Origin: JBCDBL01 sp039183635
GTDB lineage: Bacteria; Pseudomonadota; Alphaproteobacteria; Caulobacterales; Parvularculaceae
DNA length: 23,474 bases
Assembly: GCA_039183635.1 (NCBI GenBank)
Contig: JBCDBL010000070.1
Coordinates: forward strand, 1 to 23,474
Reading direction: 5' to 3'
The position numbers were made by a program, and so were the translations under genes. Shown here piece after piece: positions 8,100 through 15,511 of this stretch. Every line of letters starts with the position of its first letter. Position 1 is the stretch's first letter. The notes under the pieces were generated by a model that did no database searches, was not told where the DNA came from, and worked only from the letters and a program-made list of their open reading frames with translations.

Positions 8100-9467
8100 C
8101 TACGCCCTGTCCTCCCTCACATACTCCAGCTCCCGCCGCGGCGTCGCGGTCGCGGCAAGCTCCGCCTCCACCGCCAGCACCTCCTCCGTCGGCTTGTCGA
8201 AGTCGGCGAATTCGGGAACGCGGCCGAAGGCGATTTTGGCGCCGGCGTAGCCCCCCGGCGGCTCCGCCCATGGGCCGAGGCTCACCGCCTTGGCGCCATA
8301 TCTGTCGACAATGTCGTCCATCACCGCAGCCGCCCTGTCCCACCGCGCCCGGGCCTTCGCCGCGGCCGGCGACAGACGGGCCTCGAACAGGTCGAGCTGC
8401 GCGGCGCCGGGGGCCACAAGACCATGGATCGTCACCGCGACGTTTCGTAAATGCGCCGCTTGTCCCTTCACCGCCCCTGGCTCTTCAAAGGCCTGCGCCC
8501 ACAAGCGCGTGAGCGCCGTTAAAAACGTATGATCGTCCGAGGCCGGCGGAAACCGCTCCTCTCCCCCGCCGCGCACATCGTCCCGGGTGCGGTAGGAGAC
8601 GGAGAACGCCGTCGCCTCGAACCCCTCCCGGCGCAAGCGCCGGGCGGCCTTCACCGTCAGCAGCCGGGCGCAGTCTTTCGCCTTGTCCGGCGAGCGCCAG
8701 CCGAAGGGCAGCACCCGCCCGTGGCCGAACATCCGCCGCTCCGTCTCCGGCCGGTCGACGGCGTAGCCATGGAGCTGCGCCAGGAACCGCTCCCCTTCGA
8801 CGCCGCCCCAGATGGCGCGGGCCTGTTTCGGGGCGAGATCCCAGAGCCCCTGGACGCTCGTCACCCCCGCCGCTTCGAGACGCCGGGCGTTGCCCTTGGC
8901 GACGCCGGGAATGTCGGTGAGTTCTATGTCGAGCAAGCGTCCCGGCAGATCTTCTGGATACAGAATGACAAGACCATCGGGCTTGTTCATCTCCGCGGCG
9001 GTTTTGGCGAGCAATTGGTTGGGGGCGAACCCGATCGAGCAGGTGACGTGCGTCCCCACCGCCGCGGCGAGGCCCGCTTTGATCCGGGCGGCGAGCCCTT
9101 CGGGGTCCTTGCGCTCCCGCCCTATGAGCGCGCACGACACCTCATCGATGGAACAGACACGGTCCACAGGGGCATGCCGATGCACCTCCTGTTTGATGGC
9201 TTTATGGAGCGCGACGTAAACGTCATGTCGGGCATGGGTGAAGGCGATGTCGGGGCAGAGGCGCCTGGCCTCCGCCACCGACGTCCCCGTGGTCACGCCG
9301 AAGGCTTTGGCCTCCTGGCTCGCCGCGATGCAGCAGGTGTGCTTGGAGACGATCGGGACGACCCCCACCGGCCGGCCCCGCAGCTCCGGCCGCAATTGTT
9401 GCTCCGCGCTTGCGAAAAACGAGTCGAAATCAAGGTAGAGACGTTCAATGTCTGTGGGTTTACGCAT
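8100..9467 (-). CDS. Y-family DNA polymerase (DinB/UmuC-like), SOS-type promoter
   Basis: A 455-residue translesion polymerase that can copy damaged DNA with low fidelity. The palm has the metal ligands in YLDFDSFFASAEQQ (11-24; Asp13) and the catalytic CSIDEVSCAL (105-114; Asp108, Glu109). VTCSIGFAPNQLLAKTAAEMNKPDG (141-165) and a helix-hairpin-helix IELTDIPGVAKGNARRLEAAGV (181-202) follow, then little-finger-like sequence. Proteins of this subfamily are often misnamed 'ImpB type VI secretion' in databases. The start at 9467 gives MRKPTDIERLYLDF, correctly placing the first motif, with AGGCGG upstream. No imuA or dnaE2 gene is adjacent, so it looks like a stand-alone polymerase rather than part of an imuABC cassette. 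The LexA box 35 nt upstream predicts induction by DNA damage. Confidence 0.93.
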   Translation of the reverse strand: MRKPTDIERLYLDFDSFFASAEQQLRPELRGRPVGVVPIVSKHTCCIAASQEAKAFGVTTGTSVAEARRLCPDIAFTHARHDVYVALHKAIKQEVHRHAPVDRVCSIDEVSCALIGRERKDPEGLAARIKAGLAAAVGTHVTCSIGFAPNQLLAKTAAEMNKPDGLVILYPEDLPGRLLDIELTDIPGVAKGNARRLEAAGVTSVQGLWDLAPKQARAIWGGVEGERFLAQLHGYAVDRPETERRMFGHGRVLPFGWRSPDKAKDCARLLTVKAARRLRREGFEATAFSVSYRTRDDVRGGGEERFPPASDDHTFLTALTRLWAQAFEEPGAVKGQAAHLRNVAVTIHGLVAPGAAQLDLFEARLSPAAAKARARWDRAAAVMDDIVDRYGAKAVSLGPWAEPPGGYAGAKIAFGRVPEFADFDKPTEEVLAVEAELAATATPRRELEYVREDRA

Positions 9468-9501
9468 AAAAGCCGCCTGGTTTTGTTTTTCTCTGAAATT
9501 A

Positions 9502-9516
9502 GAACAAAAAGCGAAC
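9502..9516 (-). promoter_or_regulatory. LexA (SOS) box GTTC-N7-GTTC
   Basis: On the minus strand the sequence reads GTTC-GCTTTTT-GTTC, an exact match to the alphaproteobacterial LexA operator (direct repeat GTTC-N7-GTTC). It ends 35 nt upstream of the Y-family polymerase start, where it would cover the promoter. The direct-repeat form, rather than the CTGT-N8-ACAG of gammaproteobacteria, also supports the class assignment. The divergent acyltransferase starts 170 nt away and might be affected too. Confidence 0.85.
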
Positions 9517-9685
9517 AAAGTCCAATTTGAAAAGCAGGCCAGTCCGCCCCCCTTGACGCCGGCGACGGACTTCGGGAAACCTCCACAAAAAGAGGTCGAA
9601 GGGGATTTCACATGGCGATGCGCCGGGTCTGCGACAGAACGCTCCGCGATATGGGAAGACGCCGCGCAGCGCCGGCGCCCGCCCC

Positions 9686-10297
9686 ATGAGCGAGACCGCG
9701 TCATCCCTGGCGGAAAGAAAGGCCTTTTTAAAGGCGTGGTTTCGCCAGAACCCGCCCTTCTTCAAGGCCGTTGCGGCCGATGCGCGTTTTTTCGCACTGT
9801 ATCGTCAGCCCCCGGTGCGCCTCGACACTCGCCTCGGCCTTATTGCAGGTGTTTTTTATCTGATCTGGACGGCGGATGCGTTTCTGCCGCTTTTGCTCCA
9901 TAGACTGAAAATGTCTTTAAAGGCGAAGGGCGTGCCAGTTCTGCCGGTGATCCTCCATCGCCTGTCCATCATGTTGGGACAGGTGCATATCGGCTTTCCG
10001 GCCCTGTTGGAGCCTGGCGTTTTCATCGCCCACGGACAAATTGTCGTTGACGGTTTCACACAGGTTAAGTCAGGCGTTGTCATACGCCCCTTTGTCACGA
10101 TTGGCCTGAAAGAAGGCGATTGGACCGGGCCCACAATCGAGGAGAATGTTTCGATTGGAACGGGCGCGAAAGTCCTTGGACCCATAACGGTTGGCGCAGA
10201 CTGTAAAATCGGCGCGAACGCCGTCGTCCTTAACGACCTCGCCCCCGGGACAACCGCAGTGGGCGCGCCGGCGCGGGCCGTCAAAGGCGATCCGTAA
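9686..10297 (+). CDS. Hexapeptide-repeat acyltransferase, serine acetyltransferase-like
   Basis: A 203-residue protein. The first ~100 residues are helical (AFLKAWFRQNPPFFKAVAADARFF...); the rest is a left-handed beta-helix of imperfect hexapeptide repeats (IGFPALLEPGVFIAHGQIVVDG, VKSGVVIRPFVTIGLKEG, PTIEENVSIGTGAKVLGPITVG, KIGANAVVLNDLAPGTTAVGAPARAVKG). The closing GTTAVGAPARAVKG is typical of serine O-acetyltransferases and related CoA-dependent acyltransferases. The N-terminal region is unlike standard CysE, and no cysteine genes are nearby, so the substrate is not assigned; cell-surface sugar or small-molecule acetylation is equally possible. It is divergent from the polymerase gene (218-nt gap). 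The AEC transporter gene follows after 157 nt in the same direction. Confidence 0.82.
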   Translation: MSETASSLAERKAFLKAWFRQNPPFFKAVAADARFFALYRQPPVRLDTRLGLIAGVFYLIWTADAFLPLLLHRLKMSLKAKGVPVLPVILHRLSIMLGQVHIGFPALLEPGVFIAHGQIVVDGFTQVKSGVVIRPFVTIGLKEGDWTGPTIEENVSIGTGAKVLGPITVGADCKIGANAVVLNDLAPGTTAVGAPARAVKGDP

Positions 10298-10454
10298 CAT
10301 CGGAGATAAAGGGCTGAAGCGCCTTTTCTTGGCGCGCCGACCCGGATATATCGGTCAAAGCGGTCGCCTTTAAGGCAGGCAGCCGCGCCTTCACCCCTTA
10401 AAGCAATCGCCCAGGCCCGCTGGAGCCGTTCGCTTCAAACGTGAAAGCCACGCC

Positions 10455-11381
10455 ATGCTGACAACGCTCGCCGCCCTGACGCCGGTGATCCTCGTAATCG
10501 CTTCGGGATATCTGATCGCCAGAACGGGCCTCATCACCGGCGACCAATGGCGCGGGGTTGAGAGTCTCGCCTATTTCGTGCTTTTCCCCGCCGTCCTGTT
10601 CCAAACGATTTCCAAGGCCGATTTCAACAGCTTTCCAACGCTTAACATGGGCGGGGCGCTGTTGGCGTCGATTTTCGTGATGACCGCCGCCCTGTTGGCG
10701 TCCCGAACGCTCATTGAGCGCATCTGGGGGATCGCGCCCGTCCGTTTCACCTCGATCTTTCAGGGTACGTTGCGGTGGAATGCAATGATCGCCCTCGCGG
10801 TTGCGGACAACATCGCCGGCGAAATCGGCCTTGCCATGCTCGCCGTCGCCATGGTCTTTATGATCCCGATTTTGAACGTTTTCAGCATTCTCGTCCTGTC
10901 CCGCTACGCGAGCGGAACTGCGCCGAGCGGCGCGAAGATCTTTAAAGATCTTTACACAAATCCGTTCATTGTCGCGATCTTCGCCGGCGTCATAGCCAAC
11001 TTCAGCGGCCTTAGGCCGCCCGCCGTCATCAACGACACGCTGGATATCTTCGCCCGGGCCGCCTTGCCGATCGGGATTATCTGCGTGGGCGCGGGGCTCG
11101 ATCTCGCCTCCCTGCGCCGCCCGGGTCCGGCGCTCGCCATGGGCGCGTTTCTGCGGCCCGTCTTCATGCCCTTGCTGGCGTTTTGCTTTGCAGGCCTGTT
11201 CGGGGTGACAGGTCCCGCTCTCACTGTCATCATCATCGCCAGCGCCGCGCCCTGCGCCAGCAACGCCTACCTTCTCGCCCGGCAAATGGGCGGCGACGCA
11301 AAACTCATGGCTGAAATCATTACGCTGCAAACCCTGGCGGCGACGGTTACGATTCCCGTCGCGCTCCTCCTTTTTACATAA
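10455..11381 (+). CDS. AEC (auxin efflux carrier) family transporter
   Basis: A 308-residue integral membrane protein with about ten hydrophobic segments in two halves separated by a short hydrophilic stretch (RYASGTAPSGAKIFKDLYTNPF). The N-terminus LAALTPVILVIASGYLIARTGLI, the ESLAYFVLFPAVLF segment (the AEC P-P/F kink region), FAGVIANFSGLRPP and the late ASAAPCASNAYLLARQMGGD are typical of bacterial AEC permeases (PF03547), which move dicarboxylates, amino-acid-like compounds or other anions. The substrate cannot be read from sequence. The 157-nt upstream gap shows no clear promoter or hairpin. The gene stands alone, ending 190 nt before the gamma-glutamyltransferase. Confidence 0.9.
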   Translation: MLTTLAALTPVILVIASGYLIARTGLITGDQWRGVESLAYFVLFPAVLFQTISKADFNSFPTLNMGGALLASIFVMTAALLASRTLIERIWGIAPVRFTSIFQGTLRWNAMIALAVADNIAGEIGLAMLAVAMVFMIPILNVFSILVLSRYASGTAPSGAKIFKDLYTNPFIVAIFAGVIANFSGLRPPAVINDTLDIFARAALPIGIICVGAGLDLASLRRPGPALAMGAFLRPVFMPLLAFCFAGLFGVTGPALTVIIIASAAPCASNAYLLARQMGGDAKLMAEIITLQTLAATVTIPVALLLFT

Positions 11382-11424
11382 AAAAGCGCCTTCGCGCCGA
11401 AACGGCGGCGATCGCGATTTAACT

Positions 11425-11444
11425 TAGATCCGTATCGGGATCTA
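11425..11444. promoter_or_regulatory. 20-bp dyad upstream of the gamma-glutamyltransferase gene
   Basis: Perfect 7-bp arms TAGATCC and GGATCTA (11425-11431, 11438-11444) flank a 6-bp spacer in the 190-nt gap before the gamma-glutamyltransferase start. It has no T-tract, so an operator is more plausible than a terminator, but no regulator is suggested by the sequence. Confidence 0.3.
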
Positions 11445-11571
11445 TAGATGTTATGCCCCTTATGGCGGGCGATATAATTGAAGACATTCGCTTAATAGCG
11501 TAGCGTCAATAAAAACGACAAAAGCCCAAGCGACCAAGAAGACAAAACCGCACAAGACAAGGAGCCCGCCC

Positions 11572-13356
11572 ATGACCCTGCTGAAAGCCTACAAACACGC
11601 CCTGCTGTCGGCGGGCGCGCTGACATTGGCCCTGGCGGGGGACGCCATCGCGGCGGAGCCGAGGGCGCCGCTTGAGATCGGCGGCGGCGGCCGGCCCGTG
11701 GGGGAGACATGGTCGCGCAGCCCCGTCTACGCCGAAAACGGCATGGCGGCGACGGCCCATCCCCTGGCGAGCCGCATCGCCGTTGAAATCTTGCGGGACG
11801 GCGGCACCGCGGTCGACGCCGCGATCGCTGCAAACGCCGCCCTCGGCCTGATGGAGCCCACGGGCAACGGGATCGGCGGCGATCTGTTCGCGATCGTCTG
11901 GGACCCGGAAACGAAAAAGCTCCACGGCCTTAACGCCTCAGGCCGCAGCCCCCTGGGGCGGTCCTATGAAGATCTTATGGAAAAGCTGGACGGCGCCGAG
12001 GGCATTCCGCCCCTCGGCAGCCTTCCCGTCACTGTACCCGGGGCCGTCGACGGCTGGTTCGAGTTGCATGGAAAGTTTGGAAACCTTTCCATGCGGAAAG
12101 TTCTTGCGCCCGCCATCGCCTACGCCGAGGACGGATTTCCGGTGAGCCCCGTCATCGCCCATGATTTCGGGCGGAACTACGCCGGGTTCAAAGACAATAT
12201 GGAGATGATCGAGGAGTTCGAAAACGCCAAGGCCACCTATTTTCCAACGGGCGCTCCGCCGAAGGCGGGCGAGATTTTCAAAAACCCAAACCTCGCCGCG
12301 ACCTACCGCCTGATCTCCAGAAAGGGGCGCGATGCGTTTTACAAGGGCGACATCGCCAAAACCGTCGACGCCTACATGAAAAGGATCGGCGGCGATCTCA
12401 CATATGAGGATTTCGCCGCCCACGAAAGCGAGTGGGTGACGCCGGCCTGTGTGGATTACCGGGGATACGGTCTGTGCGAACTGCCCCCCAACGGCCAGGG
12501 CTTTGCGGCCCTGCAAATGGCCAATATTCTGAAGAATGTCGACCTCGCCCAATGGCCGCGCGGGGACGCGCAGGTGTTGCACTACATCACGGAGGCCAAA
12601 CGCCTCGCCTTCGAAGACCTCGCCAAATATTACGCCGACCCGGCCTTCGCCGACATCCCCGTCGACGGACTGCTGTCAGACGCCTACGGACAAGAACGCT
12701 TCGCGCTTATCGATCCGGACAAGGCGAACCCCGCGCCGGGTCCGGGCGATCCGGCCCTTGAGAAAGCGGGGGATACGACATACCTCACCGTCGCCGATAA
12801 AAACGGCATGATGGTCTCGCTCATTCAGTCGAATTACAGGGGCCTCGGCTCCGGCCTTGTGCCCGACGGGCTCGGCTTCATGCTCCAGGACCGGGGGGAG
12901 CTGTTCTCCCTCGACCCTGACCATCCGAACGTCTACGCTCCGGGCAAGCGCCCGTTCCAAACGATCATCCCGGCCTTCATCATGAAGGACGGCGCGCCCC
13001 TTGTCAGTTTCGGCCTGATGGGCGGCAGCATGCAGCCCCAGGGCCATATCCAGATCCTGATCAACCTCGTCGACTACGGCATGAATTTGCAGGAAGCCGG
13101 CGACGCCGCCCGCCTCAACCACCAGGGCGGCCGCCAGCCCACGGACCGCCATCAGGACCCGTTAGGCGTTTTATACGTCGAACCTGGCGTGTCCGACGAC
13201 GCCGTCGAACGGCTGAAACAGATGGGACACAATGTCGAGACCGTCGGTACAGGAAGCATGTTCGGCGGCTACCAGGCGATTTACAGGACCCCGGAGACAG
13301 GCGTCTATATCGGCGCCACTGAAATGCGCAAAGACGGCCTCGCCATTGGATATTAG
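11572..13356 (+). CDS. ggt: Gamma-glutamyltransferase, periplasmic
   Basis: A 594-residue Ntn-hydrolase proenzyme that cleaves the gamma-glutamyl bond of glutathione and related compounds, allowing their use as Cys/Glu sources. A signal peptide (MTLLKAYKHALLSAGALTLALAGDAIAA, about 28 residues) sends it to the periplasm. Family motifs: MAATAHPLASRIAVEILRDGGTAVDAAIAANAALGLMEP (about 58-96), GNGIGGDLFAIVWD, and the autoprocessing site GDTTYLTVADKNG, where Thr402 is the predicted nucleophile and N-terminus of the small subunit (E. coli has TTHYSVVD). LMGGSMQPQGH corresponds to the conserved glycine-rich loop near the end. AGGAG precedes the ATG. It is convergent with the photolyase-like gene. The subfamily (glutathione versus acylase-like) cannot be decided here. 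Confidence 0.95.
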   Translation: MTLLKAYKHALLSAGALTLALAGDAIAAEPRAPLEIGGGGRPVGETWSRSPVYAENGMAATAHPLASRIAVEILRDGGTAVDAAIAANAALGLMEPTGNGIGGDLFAIVWDPETKKLHGLNASGRSPLGRSYEDLMEKLDGAEGIPPLGSLPVTVPGAVDGWFELHGKFGNLSMRKVLAPAIAYAEDGFPVSPVIAHDFGRNYAGFKDNMEMIEEFENAKATYFPTGAPPKAGEIFKNPNLAATYRLISRKGRDAFYKGDIAKTVDAYMKRIGGDLTYEDFAAHESEWVTPACVDYRGYGLCELPPNGQGFAALQMANILKNVDLAQWPRGDAQVLHYITEAKRLAFEDLAKYYADPAFADIPVDGLLSDAYGQERFALIDPDKANPAPGPGDPALEKAGDTTYLTVADKNGMMVSLIQSNYRGLGSGLVPDGLGFMLQDRGELFSLDPDHPNVYAPGKRPFQTIIPAFIMKDGAPLVSFGLMGGSMQPQGHIQILINLVDYGMNLQEAGDAARLNHQGGRQPTDRHQDPLGVLYVEPGVSDDAVERLKQMGHNVETVGTGSMFGGYQAIYRTPETGVYIGATEMRKDGLAIGY

Positions 13357-13405
13357 CCTGCGGCCGGACGTCAAAAATTCGAGCGTGAAATTCAGCCCCA
13401 AGCCG

Positions 13406-13414
13406 TTATCCACA
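13406..13414 (+). other. Perfect DnaA-box sequence TTATCCACA
   Basis: TTATCCACA matches the strong DnaA-box consensus in the 79-nt convergent gap between the gamma-glutamyltransferase and photolyase-like genes. It is flanked by 8-bp inverted arms GCGTGAAA (13383-13390) and TTTCACGC (13428-13435). A single box is not an origin; it may titrate DnaA or be chance. Confidence 0.4.
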
Positions 13415-13435
13415 CGCAGATTGCGCTTTTCACGC

Positions 13436-14695
13436 CTAAACCGGCAGCCCTAATTCGGCGAGGACCGACGGCATCGCCTTTTTCAAGCCGAAAAAGCCTT
13501 TTTTGGCGTGGGGCCAGAACAACGCGTCCCAAGGACGTTGGAGATAGCGCAACGCGACGCCCTCGGCCTTTAACTGTGCGCTGAGCGCCTCAAGGCGCGG
13601 CCGCACCCAGCCGACGGCGGGAAAGCCCGTTACGACGGTTTTACACTCCGACGCCCTGGCCCAGGCCGCCGCAACCTCCGTAAAGGTTGCATCGCCGGCA
13701 AGGGCGAAGCTTTTTACGCCGAACACCTCCGCGCCGCGGTCAAGGGCGTCCTCCAGCGCGCCTGCGGCGAACGCGGCGGCCTGCGCGCCGACGCCGTTGG
13801 GCCCGCGGTCGGCGGCGAACGACACGCCGGCGAGCGCCTTCACTTCGGCGCCGGGCGGACGCAAAGTTTCAACGCCCAAGTCCTCCTCGGTCAGCAATAA
13901 AGCAATGGGGCCGTCAGGCGGAGGGTCGACAGGCGGCAGGACGCCTGGGGCGGGAATGTCCCCCTCCAAAGCCGGCGCGGCGGCGGCGAGCCCTTCAGGA
14001 TCAAACCGCCCATCCGTATACTTTTTAATATTTGAGGACCGGGCGAGATAGGTTTTGCCGGCCGTGTGCAACCCCGCCACCCAGCGCCAGGAACAGGTGT
14101 TGGAAGCCGCATCGCCATCCATCAAATAGGTAAGAAAGAAATCAGCACCGAGAACCCAGGGCAGCTTCAACGTGAAAATCCATATGGAAGCGAACCACAT
14201 CCGTGCGTGATTGTGGAGATAGCCGGTCTCCACAAGCTCGCTTGCCCAGGCGTCGAAACAATCGATCCCTGTACGCCCTGTAATAGCAGCCTCATACCGC
14301 TTACGCAGAACGGCGTCTTGTCCACAGGCGTCAAGGGCGCCCTTCAAGTCCCGCAGATAAGCGGTCCAAACGCCGGGTCTATGCTCAAGCCAGCCCTTGA
14401 AATAGGTTCGCCAGCAAACCTCCTGAAGAAACTTTTCCGCCGGCGATAGCCCATGGGCGTTGAGAGCGGCGGCCGCGGCCTCCTCCTCCAACACAAGGCG
14501 CGTGCGAATCCAGGGCGACAAAGCAGAGACGTTCGCCCGCCTGTCGCGGCCGTAATCATAATTGCGCTTCCCGGCGTAGGCGCGCCCCATGCGCGGCGTG
14601 AAGGCGGCCATGCGCCGTAGCCCCGCTTCCCGGCCGGGCGTCCATTCCACACACTCCAACGATGCGCCCTCAATCGATAAAGAAAGCTGCGTCAC
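13436..14695 (-). CDS. Photolyase/cryptochrome-like FAD-binding protein
   Basis: A 419-residue flavoprotein. The N-terminal two-thirds is the photolyase FAD-binding domain: KRNYDYGRDRRANVSALSPWIRTR (43-66), FLQEVCWRTYFKGWLE (89-104), WASELVETGYLHNHARMWFAS (150-170), and LMDGDAASNTCSWRWVAG (191-208), ending with KKYTDGRFDPEG. The usual N-terminal alpha/beta antenna domain is missing from the front. The C-terminal 150 residues (from GPIALLLTEEDL, about 262, to RPWDALFWPHAKKGFFGLKKAMP) look like a Rossmann-type domain. The GTG start at 14695 overlaps the TGA of the DUF2256 gene and fits the domain start; the frame further upstream is an artefact of that gene. Light-dependent DNA repair or photosensing is inferred; the substrate lesion is unknown. 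Confidence 0.87.
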   Translation of the reverse strand: MTQLSLSIEGASLECVEWTPGREAGLRRMAAFTPRMGRAYAGKRNYDYGRDRRANVSALSPWIRTRLVLEEEAAAAALNAHGLSPAEKFLQEVCWRTYFKGWLEHRPGVWTAYLRDLKGALDACGQDAVLRKRYEAAITGRTGIDCFDAWASELVETGYLHNHARMWFASIWIFTLKLPWVLGADFFLTYLMDGDAASNTCSWRWVAGLHTAGKTYLARSSNIKKYTDGRFDPEGLAAAAPALEGDIPAPGVLPPVDPPPDGPIALLLTEEDLGVETLRPPGAEVKALAGVSFAADRGPNGVGAQAAAFAAGALEDALDRGAEVFGVKSFALAGDATFTEVAAAWARASECKTVVTGFPAVGWVRPRLEALSAQLKAEGVALRYLQRPWDALFWPHAKKGFFGLKKAMPSVLAELGLPV

Positions 14696-14844
14696 GCCTT
14701 CGCCTTTCTCGCTTTCGAAGCGCGACGGCATCTTTGCGAGCAATAGCGCACCTCCTCCCAGCACGCCGCCCATTTCTTCCGCCAACTGAACGGGCGGTCG
14801 CAGACGGGGCATATTTTTGAGGGTAAGTCAGATTTTTTCAGCAT
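14692..14844 (-). CDS. DUF2256 small zinc-finger-like protein
   Basis: A 50-residue basic protein, too short for ordinary ORF cut-offs. Translation gives an N-terminal LPSKICPVCDRPFSWRKK, then WEEVRYCSQRCRR and a Lys/Arg-rich tail. Cysteines at 12 and 15 (CPVC), 28, and 35 and 39 (CSQRC) suggest a zinc site. This is the DUF2256 pattern, known for sitting beside photolyase/cryptochrome genes. Its TGA overlaps the GTG start of the photolyase-like gene (GTGA), so the two are almost certainly translationally coupled. Function is unknown; a partner or chaperone role for the flavoprotein is inference from neighbourhood. Confidence 0.88.
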   Translation of the reverse strand: MLKKSDLPSKICPVCDRPFSWRKKWAACWEEVRYCSQRCRRASKARKAKA

Positions 14845-15107
14845 CGCGTCCCAGGGTGTCCTTCACAGGCTGCGCTTACCAATCGCGCGCCTCTTCATTA
14901 TGCTTGGCGATGTAATATAAGGCGCAGGCCGCAATAGACGAGGACAAGGTCGTTCAGGTTCACGCGGGCAAAAACGCCCCTTTCTATTTAAAAAAGCTTT
15001 ACGTCCCCGCGATATGATCTCAAGGAAATGAGCTTGAACGCAGTCATTGTTTCATGCTCAAAACATGATTGCTTCTCATCGACGCATATTGGTTCTGGCG
15101 GAGTGTT

Positions 15108-15461
15108 ATGGAAAGACGCGTATTTTTGAAGGTTCTTGCTGCGGTCGGCGCAACCGCGAGCCTCGCCGCCTCCCCCAATGCATTGGCCTCGACATTCAGC
15201 CGCCGCAAACACGCAAAAAACGAAGTTTATCGACTGTCGCAACTGGCCGTAAAGGCGCTGAAGATGTCGCCTGTCGCAGCGCTCGACCAATTGAACGCCC
15301 GATTCGGCGCGGCGCGGATCGCCGCCGGATTGCCGAAAACGCTCAGCAGCACCGCCGCAGCGCAAGATTTCGCCGCAGACCGAACGGTCCAAATCAACGG
15401 CTGGATATTGTCGCGCACAGAAGGGCTTTTGCTTGCGGCCGCGCCGCTCTTGCGCCCCTGA
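15108..15461 (+). CDS. Small Tat-signal protein, putative GMC dehydrogenase partner
   Basis: A 117-residue protein beginning MERRVFLKVLAAVGATASLAASPNALAS: a twin-arginine (RR-x-F-L-K) signal with hydrophobic core and an ALA-S cleavage site near residue 27. The mature part (about 90 residues, LSQLAVKALKMSPVAALDQLNARFGAARIAAGLPKTL...) is helical with no recognisable catalytic motif. The start at 15108 is chosen over an in-frame TTG at 15069 because GGCGGAG lies just upstream and it places the Tat motif at the N-terminus. It lies 50 nt before the GMC oxidoreductase, same strand. Small Tat subunits escort large subunits lacking their own signal in gluconate/sorbitol/fructose dehydrogenases; a similar role is likely here but not proven. 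Confidence 0.75.
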   Translation: MERRVFLKVLAAVGATASLAASPNALASTFSRRKHAKNEVYRLSQLAVKALKMSPVAALDQLNARFGAARIAAGLPKTLSSTAAAQDFAADRTVQINGWILSRTEGLLLAAAPLLRP

Positions 15462-15511
15462 GCCGCCCCGCCCCGTTCTGTTAAAACGCCGCCTTAACGA
15501 AAGCCAAGCGC

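Noticed and set aside
7840..8343. In-frame N-terminal extension of the PhoX-family protein on the minus strand
   Set aside because: The extension is low-complexity Gly/Arg-rich sequence overlapping the polymerase gene in another frame and running through the 14-bp repeats; the Tat signal fixes the start at 7839.
11938..12582. Minus-strand open frame inside the gamma-glutamyltransferase gene
   Set aside because: Antisense shadow of a gene with clear family motifs; no ribosome site or recognisable domain.
14696..14812. 39-residue N-terminal extension of the photolyase-like protein
   Set aside because: This DNA encodes the conserved Cys-rich DUF2256 protein in another frame; the GTG at 14695 overlapping its stop is the better start.
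14880..14960. Possible tiny minus-strand peptide ending in LYYIAKHNEEARDW
   Set aside because: Needs a TTG start, has no ribosome-binding site and is only about 23 residues; may be a relic of a gene end but cannot be supported.
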